Shown here: piece after piece, positions 1-9,023 of the stretch
Layout: every line of letters begins with the position of its first letter
Numbering within the stretch: the stretch's first letter is position 1
Assembly (NCBI RefSeq): GCF_011752975.1
Contig: NZ_VWWP01000003.1
Span: 558,001 to 622,000, forward strand
Length of the DNA: 64,000 bases
From: Chryseobacterium sp. Tr-659
GTDB lineage: Bacteria; Bacteroidota; Bacteroidia; Flavobacteriales; Weeksellaceae
Reading direction: 5' to 3'
Translations under genes and position numbers: made by a program
The notes under the pieces: model-generated
What the model was told of the DNA's origin: nothing
Database searches by the model: none
What the model saw: the letters and a program-made list of their open reading frames with translations, nothing else

Positions 1-2
1 CC

Positions 3-1949
3 AGAGATGGAAAACTGGACCCTGTGATCGGGCGTGAAAAAGAAATTGAGAGAGTTTCTCAGATCTTATCACGAAGAAAGAAAAACAACCCGCTTCTTAT
101 CGGGGAGCCTGGAGTTGGTAAATCTGCGATCGCCGAAGGTCTGGCATTAAGAATTCAACAGAAAAAAGTATCAAGGGTTCTTTACGGAAAACGAGTGATC
201 ACTTTAGATCTGGCAAGTTTAGTTGCCGGAACAAAATACCGTGGTCAGTTTGAAGAAAGAATGAAGGCCATCATGACGGAACTGGAGAAAAACAGAGATG
301 TTATCTTATTCATTGATGAGCTTCATACAATTGTGGGAGCAGGAAGTTCTACAGGAAGTCTGGATGCTTCCAATATGTTCAAACCGGCTTTGGCAAGAGG
401 AGAAATTCAATGCATCGGGGCTACCACTCTGGATGAGTACCGTCAGTATATTGAAAAAGACGGAGCTTTAGAAAGAAGATTCCAGAAAGTAATGGTGGAA
501 CCTACTTCTATTGATGAAACGATTCAGATTCTGAACCAGATCAAAGATAAGTATGAAGAACACCACAATGTAATTTATACGCCGGAAGCTATTGCAGCGT
601 GTGTCAATCTGACATCGAGATATATTACAGACCGTTTCTTACCGGACAAAGCTATTGATGCTATGGACGAAGCAGGTTCAAGAGTTTATATCAAGAATAT
701 GAAAGTTCCTACAGAGATCATTGATTTTGAAAAGAAAATTGAAGATATCAAAGAACTGAAACAGAAAGCTGTAAAAGCTCAGGATTATCTTGAAGCAAGA
801 AAGCTTAAAGATGAAGAGGAACGTCTTCAGATGGAACTGAATGCTGCTCAGGAAAAATGGGATAAAGATGTAAAAGAGAAGAAAGAAACCGTAACGGAAG
901 AAAATGTAGCGGAAGTGGTTTCTATGATGAGTGGAGTTCCTGTAACTAAAGTAGGCAAAAACGAACTTGACAAGCTTGCCCAAATGGATGAGAAGCTGAA
1001 CGGAAAAGTAATTGGCCAGGAAGATGCAGTGAAAAAAGTAGTGAAGGCTATCCAAAGAAACAGAGCTGGTCTTAAAGATCCGAACCGTCCAATTGGTACA
1101 TTTATTTTCCTTGGAACAACCGGTGTTGGTAAGACGGAATTGGCTAAAGTAATGGCAAGAGAGCTTTTTGAATCCGATGAATCTCTGATCAGAATTGACA
1201 TGAGTGAATACATGGAGAAATTTGCGGTTTCAAGATTAGTTGGTGCGCCTCCGGGATATGTTGGATATGAAGAAGGAGGTCAGTTAACAGAAGCTGTAAG
1301 AAGAAAACCTTATGCGGTGGTTCTTTTGGATGAGATTGAAAAAGCTCACCCGGATGTATTCAATATTCTGTTGCAGATCCTTGATGAAGGTCACGTTACA
1401 GACAGCTTAGGAAGAAAGATTGACTTTAGAAATACCATCATTATTCTTACTTCCAATATCGGAACAAGAGATCTTAAAGATTTTGGGGATGGTGTAGGAT
1501 TTGGAACTTCAGCTAAGAAGACAAGTTCAGATACCAGAGCAAGAAGTACAATTGAGAGCGCTCTTAAAAAAGCATTTGCTCCTGAATTCCTAAACAGAAT
1601 TGATGATATTGTAATCTTTAACTCTCTTGTACAGGATGATATCAAGAAGATTATTGATATTGAGCTGAATAAACTTTATGGCAGACTTGAAAAATTAGGA
1701 TATAAAGTAGAATTAACTGAAGATGCTAAAAACTTTATTTCTGAAAAAGGATGGGATAAAGATTTCGGAGCGAGACCATTGAAACGTGCGATTCAGAAGT
1801 ACATTGAGGATTTATTAGCAGAAATGCTGGTTAATAAACAATTGAACGAAGGAGAAACCGTAGTTCTTGACCTTAATGAAGCGAAAGACGGATTGGTGGG
1901 AAAAACTTCAAAACCTAAGAAGTCATCAACTGCTGAAAAGTCTTCTTAA
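3..1949 (+). CDS. clpC: ATP-dependent Clp protease ATP-binding subunit ClpC (5' end outside window)
   Basis: This is a class I Clp/Hsp100 unfoldase that feeds substrates into the ClpP protease in the cytoplasm. The reading frame is already open at base 3 (RDGKLDPVIGREKE), so the N-terminal substrate domain lies upstream of the window. About 648 of the usual roughly 840 residues are present. The first AAA+ module has Walker A GEPGVGKS and Walker B VILFIDELH. A UVR-like coiled segment (AQDYLEARKLKDEEERLQ) marks the ClpC middle domain. The second module has GTTGVGKT, VVLLDEIEKAHPD and a C-terminal D2-small domain. The tail is rich in Lys and Ser. The gene ends in a strong terminator. The family assignment is very secure; ClpC is preferred over ClpA or ClpB because the middle domain is short and UVR-like. 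Confidence 0.96.
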   Translation, partial: RDGKLDPVIGREKEIERVSQILSRRKKNNPLLIGEPGVGKSAIAEGLALRIQQKKVSRVLYGKRVITLDLASLVAGTKYRGQFEERMKAIMTELEKNRDVILFIDELHTIVGAGSSTGSLDASNMFKPALARGEIQCIGATTLDEYRQYIEKDGALERRFQKVMVEPTSIDETIQILNQIKDKYEEHHNVIYTPEAIAACVNLTSRYITDRFLPDKAIDAMDEAGSRVYIKNMKVPTEIIDFEKKIEDIKELKQKAVKAQDYLEARKLKDEEERLQMELNAAQEKWDKDVKEKKETVTEENVAEVVSMMSGVPVTKVGKNELDKLAQMDEKLNGKVIGQEDAVKKVVKAIQRNRAGLKDPNRPIGTFIFLGTTGVGKTELAKVMARELFESDESLIRIDMSEYMEKFAVSRLVGAPPGYVGYEEGGQLTEAVRRKPYAVVLLDEIEKAHPDVFNILLQILDEGHVTDSLGRKIDFRNTIIILTSNIGTRDLKDFGDGVGFGTSAKKTSSDTRARSTIESALKKAFAPEFLNRIDDIVIFNSLVQDDIKKIIDIELNKLYGRLEKLGYKVELTEDAKNFISEKGWDKDFGARPLKRAIQKYIEDLLAEMLVNKQLNEGETVVLDLNEAKDGLVGKTSKPKKSSTAEKSS

Positions 1950-1975
1950 TCTTAAATAATTAATTTAATTTCAAT

Positions 1976-2007
1976 AAAAAAGCACCAGGAATTTCCTGGT
2001 GCTTTTT
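1976..2007. terminator. Rho-independent terminator after clpC
   Basis: A 10-bp perfect stem (AGCACCAGGA/TCCTGGTGCT) with a 3-base loop is flanked by an A-run and followed by five T's. It lies 27 bases after the clpC stop. Confidence 0.9.
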
Positions 2008-2245
2008 GCTTTTATACGTTTGACTAAGCCCTTCCCTATTGAATTTACATTTTGATGTTGTTAAATTATCTGCGTGATCTGGAAAATCTGCGAGATTATA
2101 TTTAAATACATCCGTTTTTATTGGAAAATGCAAAGACACAAAAGGATTTTATATGTGATGCATTTTAAGGCGCAAAGATTTTATCTTCGATAAAATTGAA
2201 GTACTTATATATAATTTTACTAAACTCCTTCAATGGATATAATCG

Positions 2246-2773
2246 TTAAAGCCCTACCACAAAACCGATATTCGGGATCAGACCGCTTGAAAACACGCTT
2301 GAATTTTGCTTCCAGAGAACATTATACATTAATCCCAGCTGCATAAAGGAATTATTACCAATTCTCTGCATGTATCCTCCTCCCAGAAACAACGCATTTT
2401 CTTCCGTATTGAATTTATAATCATAGAATTTATCCTTATAATCAATAAAATAATGCTGATAATTGGCTCCCAGATAAAATGATCGGGCGAAATAGTAATT
2501 GATAAAAGGCCCTACTCCAAACATTGTAGATTTATAAGAATTGGAAGTCTGCCATGAAACCGTTCCTACTACACCTCCTTCAAGATCATTCGTAAGTCTG
2601 TATCCAACTCTGGGAGATGCTGATAAATTAAAAGCACTATTGCTTCCGAAGCCTACTCCAATCCCTCCTCCGAAAGTCCATTTACTGTTTTCCTGTACCG
2701 GTGCTCCCACTGAAACCTGAGAAAAGACTGATCCTGAACCCATCAGCATCATTGAAATAATAAACTTTTTCAT
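2246..2773 (-). CDS. Small outer-membrane beta-barrel protein
   Basis: The product is a 175-residue exported protein with a signal peptide (MKKFIISMMLMGSGSVFSQ). It is followed by alternating hydrophobic and polar strands rich in Gly and aromatic residues, such as GGGIGVGFGS, YYFARSFYLGANYQHYF and LFLGGGYMQRIG. It ends NIGFVVGL, as expected of an 8-stranded OmpW/OmpX-like barrel. I chose the ATG at 2773 because the signal peptide starts there; an upstream in-frame start would put 15 charged residues before it. It is transcribed towards clpC and alone. The ligand or function is not visible, and the exact family is not certain. Confidence 0.75.
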   Translation of the reverse strand: MKKFIISMMLMGSGSVFSQVSVGAPVQENSKWTFGGGIGVGFGSNSAFNLSASPRVGYRLTNDLEGGVVGTVSWQTSNSYKSTMFGVGPFINYYFARSFYLGANYQHYFIDYKDKFYDYKFNTEENALFLGGGYMQRIGNNSFMQLGLMYNVLWKQNSSVFSSGLIPNIGFVVGL

Positions 2774-2907
2774 ATGTAGATATATTTTGTTTTGATGATA
2801 TTTTATACTCCCATCCATAGCAATTGACGGAATATAATGATGATCATGACAACCATCGTTTTTATCAATGTTTAAAATTATGGTTTTTTTACGAATTTAT
2901 TTAGTTG

Positions 2908-2915
2908 TATTTTTG
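2908..2915 (+). promoter_or_regulatory. Candidate promoter of mnmA (-7 box)
   Basis: TATTTTTG matches the Bacteroidota -7 consensus TAnnTTTG. It lies 50 bases before the mnmA ATG. A T-run about 20 bases upstream could serve as the -33 element. Confidence 0.45.
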
Positions 2916-2965
2916 CCGGGTCAAACTAAGAACTCCCGTTAAGAGTTTCGTAAAATTGAAATACA

Positions 2966-4153
2966 ATGAAAATAGTAGTAGGCCTCTCCGGAGGTGTAGA
3001 CTCTAGTGTTACAGCGTATCTGCTGCAACAGCAAGGCCATGAGGTAGTGGCTTTGTTTATGAGAAACTGGAATGATGCTTCCGTGACTCTTGAAGATGAA
3101 TGCCCCTGGATTGAGGACAGTAATGATGCCCTTATGGTAGCGCAAAAACTCGGAATTCCTTTCCAGGTTATAGACATGAGTGAGCTTTACAAGGAACGTA
3201 TCGTAGACTATATGTTTGCGGAATATGAAAAAGGAAGAACTCCGAATCCTGACGTTTTATGTAACAGAGAGGTAAAGTTCGATGTTTTCATGAAAACGGC
3301 AATGTCCCTTGGAGCAGATAAAGTTGCTACAGGACATTATGCCAGAGTACACTCCACTTTTGATGAAAACGGTAAGGAGATTTTCCATCTTTTATCCGGA
3401 AAAGACAACAATAAAGATCAGTCTTATTTCTTATGCCAGCTGAGCCAGGATCAGTTGTCAAAAGCTTTATTTCCTATCGGAGAGCTTACAAAGCCTCAGG
3501 TAAGAGAGATTGCTAAAGAAATCGGATTGGTAACTGCAGATAAAAAAGATTCTCAGGGATTATGTTTTATCGGAAAAGTAAGCCTGCCACAATTTTTACA
3601 GCAGCAATTAAAGCCCAATGAAGGAGAGATTGTAGAAATTTTTAAAGATTCACCATTATTTTCAGAAGAAAAACCTGAATTTTCGTCCAAAGAAGAGGAA
3701 CTTGAATTTTTATCACGAAAAATCAATTATAAAAAATCTGACGGAAAAGTAATCGGGAAACATCAGGGAGCCCAGTTTTTCACGATCGGACAAAGCAAAG
3801 GTCTTGGAATAGGCGGACATAAAGAAAGCTGCTTTATTGTGTCCAGAGACATGGAAAACAATATTCTTTTTGTTGGCGAAGGAAGCCATTTTCCCGGACT
3901 TCATAAAAAAGCATTGAAAATTGATAATTCTGAACTGCATTGGGTACGTGAGGATATGAGACTTCAAAAGGGTGAATCTTTGGAAGTAATGGCCAGATTC
4001 AGATACAGACAGCCTTTACAAAAAGCGATTCTATACCAGTTTGAAAATGCATTTTATATTGAATTCGATGAACTGCAATCTGCTATTGCTGAAGGACAGT
4101 TTGCTTCCTGGTATATTGATGAAGAGCTTATCGGAAGCGGTGTGATTTCGTAA
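2966..4153 (+). CDS. mnmA: tRNA-specific 2-thiouridylase MnmA
   Basis: MnmA uses ATP and persulfide sulfur to make 2-thiouridine at position 34 of Lys, Glu and Gln tRNAs. The 395-residue protein opens with the PP-loop [11 protein letters not shown]. It carries the catalytic cysteine in [10 protein letters not shown] (C99) and the second, persulfide-bearing cysteine in [10 protein letters not shown] (C200). The C-terminal PUA-like and barrel part ([17 protein letters not shown] onwards) is complete. A charged, glutamate-rich insert lies at about residues 225-260. It is monocistronic by spacing. The other U34 modification enzyme, MnmG, is encoded at 36.6 kb in the same window. Confidence 0.95.
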   Translation: MKIVVGLSGGVDSSVTAYLLQQQGHEVVALFMRNWNDASVTLEDECPWIEDSNDALMVAQKLGIPFQVIDMSELYKERIVDYMFAEYEKGRTPNPDVLCNREVKFDVFMKTAMSLGADKVATGHYARVHSTFDENGKEIFHLLSGKDNNKDQSYFLCQLSQDQLSKALFPIGELTKPQVREIAKEIGLVTADKKDSQGLCFIGKVSLPQFLQQQLKPNEGEIVEIFKDSPLFSEEKPEFSSKEEELEFLSRKINYKKSDGKVIGKHQGAQFFTIGQSKGLGIGGHKESCFIVSRDMENNILFVGEGSHFPGLHKKALKIDNSELHWVREDMRLQKGESLEVMARFRYRQPLQKAILYQFENAFYIEFDELQSAIAEGQFASWYIDEELIGSGVIS

Positions 4154-4276
4154 GAATTCGTTGTGTATGTGTAAGGGTTTCGAAGGTAGAAATTTTTAGA
4201 AAAATAATTTTTGAAATTTTCTGTAACGTTTTTAAAGTTATCATACTTACTAAGTAAATAACAATAAAAAATTACT

Positions 4277-4474
4277 ATGAAAACGACTACAAGAAACCAG
4301 TATGCCTACGTAAACAATATCCTGATCTCAATTGTATCTGCAGTTTTGGGTTACAACCTTTATCAGGTTATCGTACATCCGGAAAAATCTAACATCGCTG
4401 TCACACTTATCTTAGTGGTTCTTACCTCCGCTATGATACGAAAGTATGGCTATCAACCTATAAAAGATATTTAA
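4277..4474 (+). CDS. Small two-helix membrane protein, unknown
   Basis: I do not recognise this 65-residue protein. It has two hydrophobic segments, at about residues 14-30 (ILISIVSAVLGYNLYQVIV) and 40-53 (VTLILVVLTSAMI). The ends are basic and polar, and there is no signal peptidase site. The ATG is preceded by an A-rich stretch, as is usual here, and the gene ends in a good hairpin terminator, which supports it being a real transcription unit. It lies 123 bases downstream of mnmA. No function can be proposed. Confidence 0.6.
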   Translation: MKTTTRNQYAYVNNILISIVSAVLGYNLYQVIVHPEKSNIAVTLILVVLTSAMIRKYGYQPIKDI

Positions 4475-4491
4475 TATCAACAACGCATAAT

Positions 4492-4527
4492 AAAGCCCGG
4501 AACTTGATTGTTTCGGGTTTGTTTTTT
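4492..4527 (+). terminator. Rho-independent terminator
   Basis: An 11-bp stem with two G-U pairs (AAGCCCGGAAC/GTTTCGGGTTT) and a six-base loop is followed by GTTTTTT. It closes the small membrane-protein gene. Confidence 0.8.
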
Positions 4528-4536
4528 ACAAGGTCT

Positions 4537-4884
4537 TTACTTTATCTTTTTATTTATGTGATTTGATATAAAAACCAATGTAACAATACATTCCGTCATT
4601 AAAATCATAAATAGGAAGCCAATAGGTTTTCCTAACATAATTCCTCTGAACAGTTTTACCAATCCCAATAAAAAAATAAGTCCCGCAAAATAAAATGTTA
4701 TTTTCGATCCCCGTTCTTTAGAAGAGTTTATAAAAACAGAAGCATAAAATCCAAGAATCAGGATGGCGTAAAATGTAAGAAAATCTGGGCCCTTAAGAAT
4801 TATGGGATTAAGTGTCTGATATGTTGTAAAAAGCCATACAAAACTTGTTACAACCGGAACTGAATGAATGATTATCTTTTTCAT
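4537..4884 (-). CDS. Hypothetical integral membrane protein (4 predicted helices)
   Basis: This 115-residue protein has four hydrophobic stretches: residues about 5-25, 35-53, 63-85 and 88-108. They are separated by short charged loops and the tail is basic (NHINKKIK). No family motif is recognised. It starts 12 bases after the stop of the Gly/Cys-tail protein on the same strand, so the two are probably one operon. This hints that they work at the same membrane, but nothing more specific can be said. Confidence 0.6.
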   Translation of the reverse strand: MKKIIIHSVPVVTSFVWLFTTYQTLNPIILKGPDFLTFYAILILGFYASVFINSSKERGSKITFYFAGLIFLLGLVKLFRGIMLGKPIGFLFMILMTECIVTLVFISNHINKKIK

Positions 4885-4896
4885 AATAATGAATTT

Positions 4897-4986
4897 TTAT
4901 CCTCCACAGCCACCACAACCGCCACAACCACCGCAGCCGCCACCACATCCTCCTCCGCTGCAGCTGGAACCTCCACAACCTCCCCC
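4897..4986 (-). repeat. Low-complexity GGC/TGT repeat coding for the Gly/Cys tail
   Basis: This is a run of GGNTGT- and GGCGGN-like codons, seen as ccaccacaaccgccacaacc on the plus strand. It is clearly richer in G+C than its surroundings and prone to slippage. Confidence 0.8.
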
Positions 4987-5631
4987 GTCACTATTCTGAG
5001 AATCTTTTTTATTAGGATCAGAAACTTCATTATTTCCTATTACAGACACTATCGTTCCCAATATAAAAATCATCCCAAAAACCACCCCTGTAACAAGTAA
5101 TCCGGTAAAATCATCACCTTCCGTACACGAGTATAGCAGCAGTAAAATAAGGAAAGGAAAAAGAATCCTCAGTTTTTTTAGCCAGGACCCGCCTTTACTT
5201 TTTATTGTCAATTCTTTCCAGATCTCGGCTGGAGCTTCCTGTTGAAATATTTCACAATAACTTTTCAATGTATTGCCAAACCAGTTCTGATGTTTTTTAT
5301 TTTCAGTTTCTCCACCTTTTGAGGGATGATGATGAAGTGGTCTTTTTAAAATATGGGGACAGAACTCTTCCCAATAATTCTGGGTATAGATGAGATGCAT
5401 ATGCCATACTTTATCTACGATCTTACTTGGTGAAGCTCCATTGGGAAGAATACAGCAGAGATAGACAAACTTTTTATATTCTTCAATTGCTTTGCGGGTA
5501 AAATCCTGGCTCCAGCACTCTTCTTTTGCCAGCTTTCTTGAAAACGGAAAATCCGCATCTGGTGCATCCAGTGAAAATTCCTGTATCCTGTTCCATAAGG
5601 ATTCATCTTTTAATAACATCTTTGTTTCCAT
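4897..5631 (-). CDS. Membrane protein with glycine-rich-domain-like N-terminus and Gly/Cys-rich tail
   Basis: The product is about 244 residues. The first 150 are soluble and contain conserved-looking Cys, His and Trp features: LCCILPNGASPSKIVDKVWHMH, YWEEFCPHILKRPLHHHP. These resemble plant and bacterial glycine-rich-domain (DUF1399/GRDP-like) proteins, but only tentatively. Two hydrophobic segments follow (RILFPFLILLLLYSC and LLVTGVVFGMIFILGTIVSVI). The last 30 residues are almost only Gly, Cys and Ser, with seven cysteines in GGGC and GGC steps. I chose the ATG at 5631; the longer frame would begin with TTG. It is probably cotranscribed with the downstream four-helix protein. The tail could bind metal or be modified, but that is inference. 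Confidence 0.7.
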   Translation of the reverse strand: METKMLLKDESLWNRIQEFSLDAPDADFPFSRKLAKEECWSQDFTRKAIEEYKKFVYLCCILPNGASPSKIVDKVWHMHLIYTQNYWEEFCPHILKRPLHHHPSKGGETENKKHQNWFGNTLKSYCEIFQQEAPAEIWKELTIKSKGGSWLKKLRILFPFLILLLLYSCTEGDDFTGLLVTGVVFGMIFILGTIVSVIGNNEVSDPNKKDSQNSDGGGCGGSSCSGGGCGGGCGGCGGCGGCGG

Positions 5632-5748
5632 TGTTTTAAATTTTGTTTTTCTATTCAAATGTCAATGGATTTTTAAATATAAAAGTCTTACATAAATCTT
5701 TTTTGGTTTGATAAAAATCTTAAATTAGTCTTATAAAACTGAAAACAA

Positions 5749-6645
5749 ATGAAAAAGGAAGATATTCTTCATCTTGAAAAACTGATGACCTTCTTAAGCC
5801 GTCATTTTTTAAAGAAAAACCATTGGGAAGACGTAACAAAAACCGAATGGTCCTACATCGGCGCTGAACTGAACGAACTGATTATCAACGATCATTCTGA
5901 AAAAGAAATAAAAAAAGATCCTGACATTCTCGGTACCAATTATCTTTACGAGCATTTGATCATTAATAAACTGAAGAAATTCAGACAAAATGAAAATGCA
6001 GCTTTAAGTAAACCCAACCTTGCCAAACTAAGCCTGATTGTAAAGGTTCTGGGATATTCCAATTATATAGATTTCATTAACTCTAATACAGAATCTTTCG
6101 ATTTTAATGACCTTAGAATTGATATGAATAATGCAAATCAAAATACAGCTCTTTTAGAACGTCTAGTGGGTTGCTGGTACTCTTACAACAGAAATCTACC
6201 GGAAAATCCTGTAATGGCAAAAGAAGACCGTATCTGGCGCTCTGCCATGGAAATATACAAGTCTGAAACTACAGGAGAATATTTCATAGAGAGAAGCGGT
6301 GGTGATCATCATAAATATTTCGGAAAGGTAACTGCTTATTCTGATTATGTTTTTATCATTATGAACAGCAATACATTCATCCGCCAACGGCATTTCATTT
6401 CCAGAATAAAAGACATTAAAGAAAAGCTTAAGAATCCCGACTATAAACTCCACGAAATCCATTTTATAAGCACCTGCATAAGTTTTAACCAGGAACCGAT
6501 TGCCCTGTTTGAAATTTTCAGAAAAGCAGACAGAAAAAACTTTATTTCAGATTCTATAAGCTTTCCGATTGACAGCGATGAAATTCCAGAATCTATTGTT
6601 AAACAACTTGAAGACACTGAATCTAACAGAATTGATTACAGATAG
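5749..6645 (+). CDS. Hypothetical cytoplasmic protein
   Basis: I do not recognise this 298-residue protein. It has no signal peptide or membrane segment. The N-terminal third is helical and charged (EDILHLEKLMTFLSRHF). A segment with a short SNYIDFINSNT motif follows at residues about 100-115. A more beta-like C-terminal half starts around GCWYSYNRNLPE, with IYKSETTGEYFIERSGGDHHKYFGKV. That layout (a helical adaptor followed by a beta domain) recalls small ligand-binding or effector-binding proteins, but no motif proves it. It is divergent from the Gly/Cys-tail gene, and the 117-base gap presumably holds both promoters. Confidence 0.7.
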   Translation: MKKEDILHLEKLMTFLSRHFLKKNHWEDVTKTEWSYIGAELNELIINDHSEKEIKKDPDILGTNYLYEHLIINKLKKFRQNENAALSKPNLAKLSLIVKVLGYSNYIDFINSNTESFDFNDLRIDMNNANQNTALLERLVGCWYSYNRNLPENPVMAKEDRIWRSAMEIYKSETTGEYFIERSGGDHHKYFGKVTAYSDYVFIIMNSNTFIRQRHFISRIKDIKEKLKNPDYKLHEIHFISTCISFNQEPIALFEIFRKADRKNFISDSISFPIDSDEIPESIVKQLEDTESNRIDYR

Positions 6646-6844
6646 TTATACTTCTTAAAAAAAAAGATATAATAATAACCACCGAACGTTCAACAGATAA
6701 AAAATGAAGCGTTTACAGTAGAAATATATTATTTTTTCTATTCTCTTATGCCTAGAATACATTTACTCATTAAAAATCAACAGATTACTGCAATAATTCT
6801 CCTAACTTGATAGTTCTAATAATGAACCCTTCAATTATCTTGCT

Positions 6845-8071
6845 ATGGAATATTATGAATTGTATGAAGTTTTGAAAAGCCATTTTGATTCCGGAAAGGA
6901 AATTGTAGAGGTCAAAGAATTAAATATAACCATAGAATCTATTCCGTTTGAATCTAAGGTTTCCGATCTGCTCTATGGCTCGGAAAATCATACCTGCTGT
7001 AAGCACAGCCAATCTCTGGAAACCAATGGAAAAGGGTATCTGCTCTATAATCAGCCTACGGTAGACATCAAAGACTTCGATATTGAATGCAATAAAAAGT
7101 TTACGTATTATATTCTCAAAAGAACTGATGTGAAAACCGCAAAAGGGTGTATTCTTTTTTTCCACGGCCTGAATGAAAAGAAATGGGATAAATATCTGCC
7201 GTGGGCTTATGAACTGGCTCAAAGGGCAAATAAGGCTGTCATCCTCTTTCCTATTGCTTTTCATATGGATCGTGCAGAAGCTGTATGGAGCGATCGCCAT
7301 CATATGATGGAAATTGTAAATTTTAGGAAAAGGAAATATCCGGAAAACAGTAATTATTCTTATGTGAATGCGGCGATAAGCTCAAGGCTGGAAGCACATC
7401 CGCAAAGGATTTTCTGGTCAGGATTGCAAACCTATTCCGATATCACAGAGGTGGTAAAAGATATTAAAAATAATAAGATCAGCAGTATTTCTCCGGATGC
7501 AGAGCTGGATTTATTCGGATATTCAATTGGTTCATTCCTTTCAATAATCATTAAAATGGCAGATCCAAATCGCTTCTTTACCCAATCTAAGGTCTTTTGT
7601 TTCTGCGGAGGAATGACAATCGACCGCATGTTTCCGATATCCAAATACATTATGGATACTCAGGCGACTGTAAAAATGCAGTCTGTTTTTACAGAGCTTT
7701 TAAGCTCGGATTTTAAATCGGATTCTCGTTTGAAACATTATCAGAATGATGAGCTCCATCCTCAGGAAAGCTGGTTTAAGAAGATGCTTCGTTACAATTA
7801 TTTTCAAAAGGAAAGAGAGGAAAGAATACAAGAAATTCAGTCACAAATAAAGGCATACGTTCTGGAAAAGGATGGCGTTGCGCCTCCAATGGAAGCCCTG
7901 AATACTTTACAAGGCGGTTATCGTAACATTCCCGTAGATGTAGAAATAAAAGATTTTCCGTATGAATATTCCCATATGGTTCCGTTTCCTCTTACTCATA
8001 AGCATAGTAAAGAGGTTACAGAAGCCTTCCAGCAGTTTATACAATCAGCGAGTGATTTTTATGCCCATTGA
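6845..8071 (+). CDS. Alpha/beta-hydrolase-like protein (DUF6051-like)
   Basis: This 408-residue cytoplasmic protein has hallmarks of an alpha/beta hydrolase. An oxyanion-type strand-turn CILFFHGLNEKKWDKYLPWA lies at about residues 100-118. A nucleophile elbow ELDLFGYSIGSFLS (G-x-S-x-G) lies near residue 225. A late histidine in DFPYEYSHMVPFPLTHKH near residue 385 is a plausible catalytic base. Active-site use is inferred, not shown. It resembles proteins annotated as DUF6051, whose substrate is unknown to me. It stands alone with a 199-base upstream gap and is convergent with the LytTR regulator gene. Confidence 0.65.
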   Translation: MEYYELYEVLKSHFDSGKEIVEVKELNITIESIPFESKVSDLLYGSENHTCCKHSQSLETNGKGYLLYNQPTVDIKDFDIECNKKFTYYILKRTDVKTAKGCILFFHGLNEKKWDKYLPWAYELAQRANKAVILFPIAFHMDRAEAVWSDRHHMMEIVNFRKRKYPENSNYSYVNAAISSRLEAHPQRIFWSGLQTYSDITEVVKDIKNNKISSISPDAELDLFGYSIGSFLSIIIKMADPNRFFTQSKVFCFCGGMTIDRMFPISKYIMDTQATVKMQSVFTELLSSDFKSDSRLKHYQNDELHPQESWFKKMLRYNYFQKEREERIQEIQSQIKAYVLEKDGVAPPMEALNTLQGGYRNIPVDVEIKDFPYEYSHMVPFPLTHKHSKEVTEAFQQFIQSASDFYAH

Positions 8072-8220
8072 GTATCAAACGAACAGAATTTTCCTGTTAG
8101 GGATAAAAAATAGAAAGGAATAACTTAAAGATAATGAGTACAAGGTCCATGGTTAGTTTTTTTTAAATTAAAATGAAAATATTCTCTCCAGGACCGCCTG
8201 ATAACAGATACCTGTTTTGA

Positions 8221-8964
8221 TCAGCTTACCAGCCAGTCTTTGAAATCTTTAACACGATCTCTGCTTACTGTAATCTCTTCCTGAGGCTGAAACTCAAGAT
8301 CCACTTTGTAATAAGGAGATGTGTGAATATTCTTTATATAATCTGAATTGATAATAAACTGTCTGTTGACACGGAAAAACTTTTTCGCATCCAGAACTTC
8401 TTCCAGCTCATCAAGCGTAAAATCTGACGGATAGGTACGGTCTTCGGTCTGAAGGTAGACTATCTTATTCTCGCTGAAAAAGCAGCTTATTTCGTGTGTC
8501 TGCACGATTTTAAGATTATACCCAATCTTCACCAATACTCTGGAAAGCATAGACTTTTCCTTCCTGATCAACTGTTTGATATCCTGTGAACCTATCGTAT
8601 TGTTTGCAGGAATAAATGATTTAAATTTCTCCACTGCACCTTCCAGATCTTCATCAAGAATAGGTTTTAAAAGATAATCGATGCTGTTCAGCTTAAAGGC
8701 CTTCAGTGTGTATTGGTCAAAAGCTGTTGTATAGATAATGAATCCTTTGGTAGGAATTTTTTCAAAGATATCGAAAGACAATCCATCGCCTAAAACAATA
8801 TCTGAAAATATCAGCTGAGGATGTTCATTTTCCGAAAACCAGGCAACCCCCTCTTCTACCGATTCTATTTTAGCAACTACTTCAATTTCAGGAAAATTAC
8901 TCAGCATACGCTCTAATTTCCTTGAAGCAGGTTTTTCATCTTCTATAATGACAGTTTTGATCAT
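8221..8964 (-). CDS. LytTR-family response regulator
   Basis: This two-component response regulator (247 residues) has an N-terminal receiver: acidic pocket IEDE at residues 7-10, phospho-acceptor D55 in LIFSDIVLGDG, and K100 in DYLLKP. The C-terminal LytTR DNA-binding domain starts near residue 140 (RVLVKIGYNLKIV), with FFRVNRQFIINSDYI and the VSRDRVKDFKDWL end typical of the family. It is the last gene of the minus-strand block that starts with the histidine kinase at 12027 and includes several 2TM proteins, so its partner kinase is almost certainly that protein. Paired direct repeats with the spacing expected for LytTR dimers occur at three promoters nearby, making this protein the probable binder. 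Confidence 0.93.
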   Translation of the reverse strand: MIKTVIIEDEKPASRKLERMLSNFPEIEVVAKIESVEEGVAWFSENEHPQLIFSDIVLGDGLSFDIFEKIPTKGFIIYTTAFDQYTLKAFKLNSIDYLLKPILDEDLEGAVEKFKSFIPANNTIGSQDIKQLIRKEKSMLSRVLVKIGYNLKIVQTHEISCFFSENKIVYLQTEDRTYPSDFTLDELEEVLDAKKFFRVNRQFIINSDYIKNIHTSPYYKVDLEFQPQEEITVSRDRVKDFKDWLVS

Positions 8965-9023
8965 TAGTTTTTAATTTGGTTTTCAGATTTCAGGAACTAA
9001 AGTTAGATAAAAGCGGGCAGATT

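Noticed and set aside
2008..2245. Possible small gene or RNA between clpC and the barrel protein
   Set aside because: Only loose repeats such as atctgcg are seen, with no open frame, hairpin or promoter that would support a feature.
4897..4986. Possible CRISPR-like or microsatellite array
   Set aside because: The repeated pattern is explained by codons for Gly and Cys in frame; no spacers or regular repeat unit.
4864..5100. Plus-strand open frame with long Thr/Ala runs
   Set aside because: It is the antisense reading of the Gly/Cys codon repeat of the minus-strand gene and overlaps two real genes.
5842..5850. Single ACCGAATGG identical to the LytTR repeat unit
   Set aside because: It lies inside a coding sequence and has no partner 21 bases away and no -7 box nearby; similar single matches at about 9065, 15863 and 60940 fail the same test.
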